Below, in pieces: positions 10,139-21,017 of a stretch of DNA of 64,000 nt (its first letter is position 1; every line of letters starts with the position of its first letter). Below the pieces are notes generated by a model. That model worked only from the letters and a program-made list of their open reading frames with translations. It did not search any database and was not told the DNA's origin. Origin of the DNA: Urophycis tenuis (Eukaryota > Chordata > Actinopteri > Gadiformes > Phycidae); the NCBI GenBank assembly GCA_036785325.1, contig JAXIVH010000041.1:2422001-2486000 (forward strand), given 5' to 3'. Made by a program: the position numbers and the translations under genes.

Positions 10139-10162
10139 CTTCTTCCTCCAATATGTCAAGTG

Positions 10163-11112
10163 TAGGTTAAGGTTAGGGTAGATTTAGGGGTAGAGTTAGC
10201 AGTAAACCTTAATGTTAGGTTTGAAGTAAATGGGAGGGGTTGCGGTTAGGGTTAAGGTTAGGGCTGAGGTTAGGGTTAGGTATAAGGTTACGGTTTAGGG
10301 TTAAGGTTAGGGTTAAGGTTAGGGTTACGGTTAGGGCTAAGGTTAGGGCTAAGGTTAGACTAAGGGTTAAGGTTAGCGTTACGGTTAGGGTAAGGTTAGG
10401 GTTAGGGTTAGAGGTAAGGGGTTAGGGTTTAGGGTTAAGATGAGGGCTGAGGTTAGGGTTAAGGTTAGGGGTTAGGGTTAAGATGAGGGCTGAGGTTAGG
10501 GTTAAGGTTAGGGCTGAGGTTAGGGTTAGGTTTAAGGTTAGGGATAAGGTTAGGGTTGGGGTTACGGCTGAGATTGGGGTTAAGGTTAGGGTTGAGGTTA
10601 GGGTTAGTGTTATGGATAAGGTTAGGTTAAGTGTTAGGGCCAAGGTTAGGGTTAAGGTTATGGTTAAGATTAGGGTTAGGGCTAGAATTAGGGTTAGGGC
10701 TAAGGTTAGGGTTAGGGTTATGGCTGAGGTTAGGGTTAAGGTTAGGGTTAGTGTTAAGGTTAGGGTTAGTGTTAAGGTTAGGGCCAAGGTTAGGGTTAGG
10801 GTTAAGGTTAGGGTTAGGGCTAAGGTTAGGGTTAGGGTTATGGCTGAGGCTAGGGTTAGGGCTAAAGTTAGGGCAAAGGTTAGAGTTAGGGTTAGCGTTA
10901 GAGTTAGGGTAGGGTTAGTGTTGGAGGTTAGGGTAGGCTTAGGGTTAGAGTTAGAGTAGGGGTTAGGGTTAGAGTTAGAGTAGGGGTTAGGGTTAGTGTT
11001 AAGGCTAAGGTTAGGGGTTGAGGTTAGTTTTAAGATTAGGGCCAAGGTAAGGGTTAGTGTTAGGGTTGAGTTAGGGTTAGGGCTAAGGTTAGGCCTATGG
11101 TTAGGGTTGGGT
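10163..11112 (+). repeat. Degenerate TTAGGG-type telomeric tract, B unit 1
   Basis: GGTTAGGG words alternate with GGTTAAGG, GGGCTAAGG, GGGCTGAGG and similar. The G-rich strand is +. This copy alone has a local duplication of the GGGGTTAGGGTTAAGATGAGGG region. Low-complexity ORFs (Val-Arg, Leu-Gly and Thr-Leu repeats) in all frames are artefacts of the 6-bp period. Confidence 0.93.
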
Positions 11113-11121
11113 TCGTTAGAG

Positions 11122-12290
11122 TTATCTCGATGACCCCCCCCACCTCATCCAACGACTCGGTAGTTGAATAGGGGATCAAAGGCAGTTGCACTCGCCAATA
11201 TCTAGTCATCCGCAGCTCTCTTTTCCCATATTACCAAGAATGAAGTAAAACGAAATGGTTATCTGTCTTGTTGTGATATAACCGCTGATTTGGAGATATA
11301 GACTTGTTTTTCCTTTTCCCAAAGGTTTTCTTTGTTCCAAGATGGAGGTCAATCTAGTTTGATTGAAGGTACTTCCAATGCATTGGTATATTTACTTATT
11401 TGAATAAAGACGAGTCACAGCTGGAGTGAGACTTTTCTTTTCCATTTCTATTTTAGTATAAACGTGCTATCGAAATATTAGGACACGTCATCAGTAGTGG
11501 ACCCTGGGATCATAGGGTGTTTCTGGCCATTGTCACTATACACCCTCACCCAAGGGAGGCCCCCCCGAGAGTGATCAATTCTCAAGGTGTGTCGTTTCCG
11601 AAATGGAATTGGTATTTGGTTTAAGCTTTTTTAGGAGTGATCATTTGTTGAGGTAACGTCGAGGTAAGTAAAGGTAAGTAAAACACTTTTTAGGATACAT
11701 TGTTTTGGTTATGGAGAGGAGGGGGCACATACTTACCCCCTGACCAGCACAAACCAGTTGTTAACACCGCTAGGTAGCCCTGGTTTGGCCAATCAGGGCC
11801 GGAGCTTGGTTCTTGTCCTCTGTTGGGTCCAGATGAACTAGCAGAAAACTGGGGTCACGAAGGACCGAGGCCAGCCGTGACAAAGCACTGCCTCCACGGT
11901 CCCCCAATGCAGCTATCCTCAGCGATGGGTGTCCAGACCTAGGAAAGACCAAGACCAGCCCCGACCAGCGGTGCCTTCCCAGTCGGTCCCAGGGTAGGAA
12001 AGGCCAAGGCCAGCCGCGACTAAGCACTGCCTCCCTGGCCCCTCCAGGACCCCATGCCGAACAGCCTGTTAATAACAATTCCTGTGCCCCATACACCGCG
12101 CGACTACAGAGATTGTGTAGGAAGTTGACCTTAGAGAAGACTCAATGGCTTACTTTCCTCACCCAAAACAACAATTTCTTGGGGTAGTCTATTCTCGCCG
12201 TAGGTACTTCGGTAATGGGTTTTTTTGTGAAAAGTTTTCCGGATGAAATGCATGCTGGGTAATTGTCTTCTTCCTCCAATATGTCAAGTG
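11122..12290 (+). repeat. B unit 2, left part
   Basis: Near identical to the left part of unit 1. It directly follows a shortened telomeric tract through GTTCGTTAGAG, so the right part of unit 1 is missing. The equivalent 108-codon minus ORF is at 11770-12096. Confidence 0.85.
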
Positions 12291-13222
12291 TAGGTTAAGG
12301 TTAGGGTAGATTTAGGGGTAGAGTTAGCAGTTAACCTTAACGTTAGGTTTGAAGTAAATGGGAGGGGTTGCGGTTAGGGTTAAGGTTAGGGCTGAGGTTA
12401 GGGTTAGGTATAAGGTTACGGTTTAGGGTTAAGGTTAGGGTTAAGGTTAGGGTTACGGTTAGGGCTAAGGTTAGGGCTAAGGTTAGAGTAAGGGTTAGGG
12501 TTAGCGTTACGGTTAGGGTAAGGTTAGGGTTAGGGTTAGAGGTTAGGGGTTAGGGGTTAGGGTTAAGATGAGGGCTGAGGTTAGGGTTAAGGTTAGGGCT
12601 GAGGTTAGGGTTAGGTTTAAGGTTAGGGATAAGGTTAGGGTTGGGGTTATGGCTGAGATTGGGGTTAAGGTTAGGGTTGAGGTTAGGGTTAGTGTTATGG
12701 ATAAGGTTAGGTTAAGTGTTAGGGCCAAGGTTAGGGTTAAGGTTATGGTTAAGATTAGGGTTAGGGCTAGAATTAGGGTTAGGGCTAAGGTTAGGGTTAG
12801 GGTTATGGCTGAGGTTAGGGTTAAGGTTAGGTTTGAGGTTAGTGTTAAGGTTAGGGCCAAGGTTAGGGTTAGGGTTAAGGTTAGGGTTAGGGCTAAGGTT
12901 AGGGTTAGGGTTATGGCTGAGGCTAGGGTTAGGGCTAAAGTTAGGGCAAAGGTTAGAGTTAGGGTTAGCGTTAGAGTTAGGGTAGGGTTAGTGTTGGAGG
13001 TTAGGGTAGGCTTAGGGTTAGAGTTAGAGTAGGGGTTAGGGTTAGAGTTAGAGTAGGGGTTAGGGTTAGTGTTAAGGCTAAGGTTAGGGGTTGAGGTTAG
13101 TGTTAAGATTAGGGCCAAGGTAAGGGTTAGTGTTAGGGTTGAGTTAGGGTTAGGGCTAAGGTTAGGCCTATGGTTAGGGTTGGGGTTGAGGTTATCCCTA
13201 GGGTTAGAGTTAGAGCTAGAGA
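12291..13222 (+). repeat. Degenerate TTAGGG-type telomeric tract, B unit 2
   Basis: Same word order as unit 1 without its local duplication. It ends with ATCCCTAGGGTTAGAG before the right part. It contains a TTGGAGGTTAGGGTAGGC segment that is replaced by pure TTAGGG in units 4-6. Confidence 0.93.
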
Positions 13223-13310
13223 TTGAGGAAGGTAGAGTCAAGGTGAGACAGTCTGTACGGACTGAACTCACCCCCGCCGGATCAGGCTAGTACACTCTAT
13301 CTCCCCCAAC

Positions 13311-13330
13311 TCCCTCATTTCCATGAGGGA
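13311..13330. other. Perfect 8-bp-stem inverted repeat (type example)
   Basis: TCCCTCAT-ttcc-ATGAGGGA, about 90 bp after the telomeric tract. It is kept without change at 16088-16107, 31196-31215, 47797-47816 and 58339-58358. It is followed by a purine run rather than a T-run, so it does not look like a terminator. Confidence 0.7.
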
Positions 13331-13483
13331 AGACAGGGGAGAAGAGATGGGAGGAGTATATATATTTAATATATATTTTTTTAGTAAATAAATACATCGA
13401 GAGACTCACCGCTGGAGTGGGTTTTAATCTTTGTATTCAAGGTTGTTCCTCCTCTTTTGATTCCTCGCTGGTGGTGCGTCGTC

Positions 13484-13495
13484 TCCACCTAGTGG
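13484..13495 (-). promoter_or_regulatory. CTCF-like core (type example)
   Basis: The minus strand reads ACCACTAGGTGGAGAC, matching the CCAC-TAG-GTGG centre of the CTCF motif but with A instead of C after GTGG. A second weaker core (CCACTAGATGGAGG) lies at 13792-13803. Paired copies: 16262/16569, 31370/31680, 47971/48281, 58513/58823. Could simply be the conserved end of a SINE-like repeat. Confidence 0.35.
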
Positions 13496-13896
13496 TCGTT
13501 TTGTGAAGAAGAGTTATAGAAATAGAAATAGCAATAATCTATTGTTCCCAGGTTGGGAAATTGCATTAATAGGTAAGTAATAATAATAATAATAGGTAAT
13601 TGCAATAGTTGGTAAGGTAATCTATATTTCATTTATTTATTTATATTTGTATATTTATTTAGTCTATTTATTTATTCATTTTTGTTTATTTATTTATTTA
13701 GATAAAGAGGATCACAGCTGGAGTGAGTTTTTAGTCTTTGTGTTAAAGGCTGGTTGCCTTCTTTTGATTCTTCAGTGGTGGTCCATCGCCTCCATCTAGT
13801 GGTCGTTTTGTGAATAACAGTTGGTAAGGTAATATAAATGGGTTGTGTAGAGAGCCCGTTCTTTCGATGGCCCTGGCTCGGTTAGGTTCGTTAGAG

Positions 13897-15067
13897 TTAT
13901 CTCGATGACCCCCCCCCCACCTCATCCAACGACTCGGTAGTTGAATAGGGGATCAAAGGCAGTTGCACTCGCCAATATCTAGTCATCCGCAGCTCTCTTT
14001 TCCCATATTACCAAGAATGAAGTAAAACGAAATGGTTATCTGTCTTGTTGTGATATAACCGCTGATTTGGAGATATAGACTTGTTTTTCCTTTTCCCAAA
14101 GGTTTTCTTTGTTCCAAGATGAAGGTCAATCTAGTTTGATTGAAGGTACTTCCAATGCATTGGTATATTTACTTATTTGAATAAAGACGAGTCACAGCTG
14201 GAGTGAGACTTTTCTTTTCCATTTCTATTTTAGTATAAACGTGCTATCGAAATATTAGGACACGTCATCAGTAGTGGACCCTGGGATCATAGGGTTTTTC
14301 TGGCCATTGTCACTATACACCCTCACCCAAGGGAGGCCCCCCCGAGAGTGATCAATTCTCAAGGTGTGTCGTTTCCGAAATGGAATTGGTATTGGGTTTA
14401 AGCTTTTTTAGGAGTGATCATTTGTTGAGGTAACGTCGAGGTAAGTAAAGGTAAGTAAAACACTTTTTAGGATACATTGTTTTGGTTATGGAGAGGAGGG
14501 GGCACATACTTACCCCCTGACCAGCACAAACCAGTTGTTAACACCGCTAGGTAGCCCTGGTTTGGCCAATCAGGGCCGGAGCTTGGTTCTTGTCCTCTGT
14601 TGGGTCCAGATGAACTAGCAGAAAACTGGGGTCACGAAGGACCGAGGCCAGCCGTGACAAAGCACTGCCTCCACGGTCCCCCAATGCAGCTATCCTCAGC
14701 GATGGGTGTCCAGACCTAGGAAAGACCAAGACCAGCCCCGACCAGCGGTGCCTTCCCAGTCGGTCCCAGGGTAGGAAAGGCCAAGGCCAGCCGCGACTAA
14801 GCACTGCCTCCCTGGCTCCTCCAGGACCCCATGCCGAACAGCCTGTTAATAACAATTCCTGTGCCCCATACACCGCGCGACTACAGCGATTGTGTAGGAA
14901 GTTGACCTTAGAGAAGACTCAATGGCTTACTTTCCTCACCCAAAACAACAATTTCTTGGGGTAGTCTATTCTCGCCGTAGGTACTTCGGTAATGGGTTTT
15001 TTTGTGAAAAGTTTTCCGGATGAAATGCATGCTGGGTAATTGTCTTCTTCCTCCAATATGTCAAGTG
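13897..15067 (+). repeat. B unit 3, left part
   Basis: Longer C-run (CCCCCCCCC) at the left end than in unit 2. AGGGTGT is mutated to AGGGTTT near 14293, which breaks an inverted pair present in the other units. CTACAGCGATTG variant, shared with units 4 and 5. Confidence 0.85.
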
Positions 15068-15998
15068 TAGGTTAAGGTTAGGGTAGATTTAGGGGTAGAG
15101 TTAGCAGTTAACCTTAACGTTAGGTTTGAAGTAAATGGGAGGGGTTGCGGTTAGGGTTAAGGTTAGGGCTGAGGTTAGGGTTAGGTATAAGGTTACGGTT
15201 TAGGGTTAAGGTTAGGGTTAAGGTTAGGGTTACGGTTAGGGCTAAGGTTAGGGCTAAGGTTAGAGTAAGGGTTAGGGTTAGCGTTACGGTTAGGGTAAGG
15301 TTAGGGTTAGGGTTAGAGGTTAGGGGTTAGGGGTTAGGGTTAAGATGAGGGCTGAGGTTAGGGTTAAGGTTAGGGCTGAGGTTAGGGTTAGGTTTAAGGT
15401 TAGGGATAAGGTTAGGGTTGGGGTTACGGCTGAGATTGGGGTTAAGGTTAGGGTTGAGGTTAGGGTTAGTGTTATGGATAAGGTTAGGTTAAGTGTTAGG
15501 GCCAAGGTTAGGGTTAAGGTTATGGTTAAGATTAGGGTTAGGGCTAGAATTAGGGTTAGGGCTAAGGTTAGGGTTAGGGTTATGGCTGAGGTTAGGGTTA
15601 AGGTTAGGTTTGAGGTTAGTGTTAAGGTTAGGGCCAAGGTTAGGGTTAGGGTTAAGGTTAGGGTTAGGGCTAAGGTTAGGGTTAGGGTTATGGCTGAGGC
15701 TAGGGTTAGGGCTAAAGTTAGGGCAAAGGTTAGAGTTAGGGTTAGCGTTAGAGTTAGGGTAGGGTTAGTGTTGGAGGTTAGGGTAGGCTTAGGGTTAGAG
15801 TTAGAGTAGGGGTTAGGGTTAGAGTTAGAGTAGGGGTTAGGGTTAGTGTTAAGGCTAAGGTTAGGGGTTGAGGTTAGTGTTAAGATTAGGGCCAAGGTAA
15901 GGGTTAGTGTTAGGGTTGAGTTAGGGTTAGGGCTAAGGTTAGGCCTATGGTTAGGGTTGGGGTTGAGGTTATCCCTAGGGTTAGAGTTAGAGCTAGAG
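15068..15998 (+). repeat. Degenerate TTAGGG-type telomeric tract, B unit 3
   Basis: Essentially the unit 2 tract (period between the two about 2,777 bp), with GGGGTTACGGCTGAG where unit 2 has GGGGTTATGGCTGAG. Confidence 0.93.
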
Positions 15999-16673
15999 AT
16001 TGAGGAAGGTAGAGTCAAGGTGAGACAGTCTGTACGGACTGAACTCACCCCCGCCGGATCGGGCTAGTACACTCTATCTCCCCCAACTCCCTCATTTCCA
16101 TGAGGGAAGACAGGGGAGAAGAGATGGGAGGAGTATATATATTTAATATATATTTTTTTAGTAAATAAATACATCGAGAGACTCACCGCTGGAGTGGGTT
16201 TTAATCTTTGTATTCAAGGTTGTTCCTCCTCTTTTGATTCCTCGCTGGTGGTGCGTCGTCTCCACCTAGTGGTCGTTTTGTGAAGAAGAGTTATAGAAAT
16301 AGAAATAGAAATACTCTATTGTTCCCAGGTTGGGAAATTGCATTAATAGGTAAGTAATAATAATAATAATAGGTAATTGCAATAGTTGGTAAGGTAATCT
16401 ATATTTAATTTATTTATTTATATTTGTATATTTATTTAGTCTATTTATTTATTCATTTTTGTTTATTTATTTATTTAGATAAAGAGGATCACAGCTGGAG
16501 TGAGTTTTTAGTCTTTGTGTTAAAGGCTGGTTGCCTTCTTTTGATTCTTCAGTGGTGGTCCATCGCCTCCATCTAGTGGTCGTTTTGTGAATAACAGTTG
16601 GTAAGGTCATATAAATGGGTTGTGTAGAGAGCCCGTTCTTTGGATGGCCCTGGCTCGGTTAGGTTCGTTAGAG
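15999..16673 (+). repeat. B unit 3, right part
   Basis: As unit 2, with small differences in the GAAATAG run and in the AT-rich part. Confidence 0.8.
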
Positions 16674-16756
16674 TTATCTCGATGACCCCCCCCCCACCTC
16701 ATCCAACGACTCGGTTGTTGAATAGGGGATCAAAGGCAGTTGCACTCGCCAATATC
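16674..16756 (+). repeat. 83-bp partial B copy closing block B-I
   Basis: Repeats the first 83 bp of a B unit (TTATCTCGATGACC... to GCCAATATC), then switches to satellite at AAGCTTAGATTT. The other three blocks end with copies of the same length (31785-31867, 48386-48468, 58928-59010), so the block is flanked by short direct repeats. Confidence 0.85.
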
Positions 16757-17100
16757 AAGCTTAGATTTCCCCGCTTAAAATGAGCCCATCCGCGAGCAGT
16801 CTGCTTGCTCACAGACAAAACTGCGTCAGGTTGACTGAAGTCTACCCAGCAGCTAAAAACATACCTTCAACGTTTCAATTAAGATCAATCTTTCAATAAA
16901 GAACAGAAATTAATTAGCTTAGTATTTAAACGACCTATGACTCAATATAGTCTTGCCATACGCCGTTGGGAACCTTAGATTTCCCTGCTTAAAATGAGCC
17001 CATCCCCGAGCAATTTGGTTGCTCACAGACAAAACTGCGTCAGGTTGACTGAAGTCTACCCAGCAGCTAAAAACATACCTTCAACTTTTCAATGCACGCG
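16757..17100 (+). repeat. Satellite S5 after block B-I
   Basis: About 1.6 monomers: an AATAAA variant (16895-16900) and a terminal monomer ending CAATGCACGCG. Confidence 0.9.
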
Positions 17101-17279
17101 TTTTTTTTGTAACACGTGTAGCTATGATAAAGGACACATGTTTTGGCCTGTTTTATTATTCATAGTTGGCTTAACAGTAATAGAATATTATTATATGCTA
17201 TAAGTGACCAGACGTCCGAGATCAAAACTGGGAGCATAATCCCCGAGAAGGGGGAAAAAAAGGGTCAGCTATGTTTAAG

Positions 17280-17352
17280 TATATATATATATGTGTGTGT
17301 ATATATGCGTGTGTGTGTGTGTATATATGCGTGTGTGTGTGTGTATATATGC

Positions 17353-17398
<46 letters not shown>
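17280..17398. repeat. TG/CA microsatellite of A5
   Basis: Three TATATATGCG steps before the pure TG run, one more than in most copies. Confidence 0.95.
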
Positions 17399-17401
<3 letters not shown>

Positions 17402-17411
17402 AATCACTTAC

Positions 17412-17915
17412 TTGGAACGGCATTATCCCACATCGCTGTGAAGGGATGGCGTTAACCAGGTGGGCGTGCAACCCCTCGAGAGAGTTGCTGCCTCGCCGGC
17501 ACTTGTACTTGTTCAGCCGGATGCAGTTATTCACAACCACCTTCACAGAGACATACAGCTGTATGCCAGGGGGGTCATGTAACACACAACCTATTGCAAG
17601 GTCCTCATTTATGCTGGTGTCATTTTGAAATGTTACCATATACAAGTTTGAATGGTTTTGACACACGATGACTGCAGAGACAGCTGCAGGATGGCCCACG
17701 AAGCAGGACGGAGGGGGCCTGTGGCTGTGCGGGGAGGACCAGCGGTATGGGTGCTGCCGACACAGGGGGCGGGCGGGCCACAGGCTGACGCAGCAGGAGG
17801 CCTCGGCTGGAGGCGGGTGGGCGCAGGAGGCTTCGGCCGGGTGGAGGACGACAACGCAGTGGGCTGAACGGGCCGGTTGGTGGGAGTCACAGGCTCTGGC
17901 TCATCAACAAATAAC
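17412..17915 (-). pseudogene. A5: exon-like module, CGA class
   Basis: C-terminal frame open. Private change KNC->NNC (VVNNCIRL). Variants VLHD, HAH, RCG, IMPFQ. Confidence 0.6.
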
Positions 17916-18099
17916 CTGGAAATATAAAATACACACGTGATCAGTATTGATATTGATATCTTTTATAAGAACACTGTTCATACCGTTTAGACTTTTTATA
18001 CAACTGTTTATACAATGTCCATACTGTTTATTTATTAATGTTTATCACTGAAAAATAAAGGTGACTTGGTATGACTTGTGTGCTATTTTCTTTCCACAG

Positions 18100-20016
18100 C
18101 CAACAGAACACACATGAATCAGCTTATTATTTCGACGACCCATGGGCAAATATAGTCATGCCATACGTCGTTGGAAAGCTTAGATTTCCCCGTTTAAAAT
18201 GAGCCCATCTCCGAGCAATTTGGTTGCTCACAGACAAATCTGCGTCAGGTTGACTGAAGTCTACACAGCAGCTAAAGACATACCTTCAACGTTTCAATTA
18301 ACATCAATCTTTCCTTACAGAACACAAATTAATTAGCTTAGTATTTCAACGACCCATGAGTCAATATACTCTTGCCATACGCCGTTGGAAAGCTTAGATT
18401 TCCCCGCTTAAAATGAGCCCATCCGCGAGCAGTCTGGTTGATCACAGACTAAACTGCGTCAGGTTGACTGAAGTCTACCCAGCAGCTAAAAACATACCTT
18501 CAACGTTTCAATTAACATCAATCTTTCCTTACAGAACAGAAATAATTAGCTTAGTATTTCAATGACCCATGAGTCAATATAGTCTTGCCATACGCCGTTG
18601 GAAAGCTTAGATTTCCCCGCTTAAAATGAGTCCATCCGCGAGCAGTCTGGTTGATCACAGACTAAACTGCGTCAGGTTGAATGAAGTCTACCCAGCAGCT
18701 AAAAACATACCTTTAACGTTTCAATTAACATCAATCTTTCCTTACAGAACCCAAATTAATTAGCTTAGTATTTCAACGACCCTTTGGTGAATATAGTCTT
18801 GCCATACGCCGTTGGAAAGCTTAGATTTCCCCGCTTATAATGAGCCCATCCCTGAGCAATTTGGTTGCTCACAGACTAAACTGCGTCAGGTTGACTGAAG
18901 TCTACCCAGCAGCTAAAAACATACCTTCAACGTTTCAATTAACATCAATCTTTCCTTACAGAACACAAATTAATTAGCTTAGTATTTCAACGACCCATGA
19001 GTCAATATAGTCTTTCCATACGCCGTTGGAAAGCTTAGATTTCCCCGCTTAAAATGAGCCCATCCGCGAGCAGTCTGGTTGATCACAGACTAAACTGCGT
19101 CAGGTTTAATGAAGTCTACCCAGCAGCTAAAAACATACCTTTAACGTTTCAATTGACATCAATCTTTCCTTACAGAACACAAATTAATTAGCTTAGTATT
19201 TCAACGGGCCATTGGTGAATATAGTCTTGCCATACGCCGTTGAAAAGCTTAGATTTCCCCGCTTAAAATGAGCCCATCCGCGAGCAGTCTGGTTGATCAC
19301 AGACTAAACTGCGTCAGGTTGACTGAAGTCTACCCAGCAGCTAAAAACATACCTTCAACGTTTCAATTAACATCAATCTTTCCTTACAGAACACAAATTA
19401 ATTAGCTTAGTATTTCAAAGGCCCTTTGGTGAATATAGTCTTGCCATACGCCGTTGAAAAGCTTAGATTTCCCCGCTTATAATGAGCCCATCCCCAAGCA
19501 ATTTGGTTGCTCAGAGACAAAACTGTGTCAGGTTGACTGAAGTCTACCCAGCAGCTAAAAACATACCTTCAACGTTTCAATTAACATCAATCTTTCCTTA
19601 CAGATCACAAATTAATTAGCTTAGTATTTCAACGACCCATGAGTCAATATACTCTTGCCATACGCCGTTGGAAAGCTTAGATTTCCCCGCTTAGAATGAG
19701 CCCATCCGCGAGCAGTCTGCTTGCTCACAGACAAAACTGCGTCAGATTGACTGAAGTCTACCCAGCAGCTAAAAACATACCTTCAACGTTTCAATTAAGA
19801 TCAATCTTTCAATAAAGAACAGAAATTAATTAGCTTAGTATTTCAACGACCCATGACTCAATATAGTCTTGCCATACGCTGTTGGGAACCTTAGATTTCC
19901 CCGCTTAAAATGAGCCCATCCCCGAGCAATTTGGTTGCTCACAGACAAAACTGCGTCAGGTTCACTGAAGTCTACCCAGCAGCTAAAAACATACCTTCAA
20001 CTTTTCAATTCACGCG
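18100..20016 (+). repeat. Satellite array S6, 9 monomers
   Basis: 1,917 bp. Includes monomers with CAACGGGCCATTGG and TCAAAGGCCCTTTGG variants. The AATAAA monomer is penultimate (19811-19816). Confidence 0.93.
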
Positions 20017-20194
20017 TTTTTTTTGTAACACGTGTAGCTATGATAAAGGACACATGTTTTGGCCTGTTTTATTATTCATAGTTGGCTTAACAGTAATAGA
20101 ATATTATTATATGCTATAAGTGACCAGACGTCCGAGATCAAAACTGGGAGCATAATCCCCGAGAAGGGGGAAAAAAAGGGTCAGCTATGTTTAA

Positions 20195-20256
20195 GTATAT
20201 ATATATATGTGTGTGTATATATAAGTGTGTGTGTGTGTGTGTATATATGCGCCTGC

Positions 20257-20317
<61 letters not shown>
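20195..20317. repeat. TG/CA microsatellite of A6
   Basis: Has the TATATAAGTG and GCGCCTGCGCG steps typical of the A6-A8/A11-A13/A16 lineage. Confidence 0.95.
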
Positions 20318-20319
<2 letters not shown>

Positions 20320-20329
20320 AATCACTTAC

Positions 20330-20833
20330 TTGGAACGGCATGATCCCATATCGCTGTGAAGGGATGGCGTTAACCAGGTGGGCGTGCAACCCCTCGAGAG
20401 AGTTGCTGCCTCGCCGGCACTTGTACTTGTTCAGCCGGATGCAGTTCTTCACAACCACCTTCACAGAGACATACAGCTGTATGCCAGGGGGGTCCTGTAA
20501 CACACAACCTATTGCAAGGTCCTCATTTATGCTGGTGTCATTTTGAAATGTTACCATATACAAGTTTGAATGGTTTTGACACACGATGACTGCAGAGACA
20601 GCTGCAGGATGGCCCACGAAGCAGGACGGAGGGGGCCTGTGGCTGTGCGGGGAGGACCAGCGGTATGGGTGCTGCCGACACAGGGGGCGGGCGGGCCACA
20701 GGCTGACGCAGCAGGAGGCCTCGGCTGGAGGCGGGTGGGCGCAGGAGGCTTCGGCCGGGTGGAGGACGACAACGCAGTGGGCTGAACGGGCCGGTTGGTG
20801 GGAGTCACAGGCTCTGGCTCATCAACAAATAAC
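20330..20833 (-). pseudogene. A6: exon-like module, CGA class
   Basis: Open C-terminal frame with VLQD, KNC, HAH, RYG. No amino-acid difference from A7 in this frame. Confidence 0.6.
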
Positions 20834-21017
20834 CTGGAAATATAAAATACACACGTGATCAGTATTGATATTGATATCTTTTATAAGAACACTGTTCATA
20901 CCGTTTAGACTTTTTATACAACTGTTTATACAATGTCCATACTGTTTATTTATTAATGTTTATCACTGAAAAATAAAGGTGACTTGGTATGACTTGTGTG
21001 CTATTTTCTTTCCACAG

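Larger units (their letters stand above)
8994..10162 (+). repeat. B unit 1, left part
   Basis: Single-copy-like DNA within the unit. It contains AATAAAGACGAGTCACAGCTG (related words recur in the right part), AGGGTGT/ACACCCT inverted words, tandem GGTAAGTAAA donors at 9536 and 9546, and a GGCCAATCAGGGCC box. Three imperfect GC-rich repeats begin GACCGAGGCCAGCC, GACCAAGACCAGCC and GGCCAAGGCCAGCC. A 108-codon minus-strand ORF (9642-9968) crosses those repeats and is open in all six units. It resembles nothing I know and is probably a by-product of the GC-rich repeats. Confidence 0.8.
13223..13896 (+). repeat. B unit 2, right part
   Basis: Begins with a near-palindrome CAGTCTGTACGGACTG (13249-13264) and a perfect hairpin (13311-13330). 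AT-rich TATATATTTAATATATA and (AAT)n/(TTTA)n stretches follow. Two diverged copies of a repeat of about 110 bp (GCTGGAGTG...CTAGTGGTCGTTTTGTGA) each end in a CTCF-like core. Confidence 0.8.
8994..16756 (+). repeat. Block B-I: three tandem B units plus 83-bp partial
   Basis: Three units (8994, 11122, 13897) and a terminal 83-bp partial (16674-16756), all beginning TTATCTCGATGACCCCC. Unit 1 is truncated on the right. The block interrupts the 214-bp satellite: AAGCTTAGATTT stands on both sides (left ending about 8986, right from 16757). This is the only block with more than one full unit. Confidence 0.85.

Noticed and set aside
10240..11045. Long ORFs of Val-Arg, Leu-Gly or Thr-Leu repeats on both strands in the telomeric tracts
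   Set aside because: A 6-bp repeat gives dipeptide-repeat frames in every phase; no sign of a gene.
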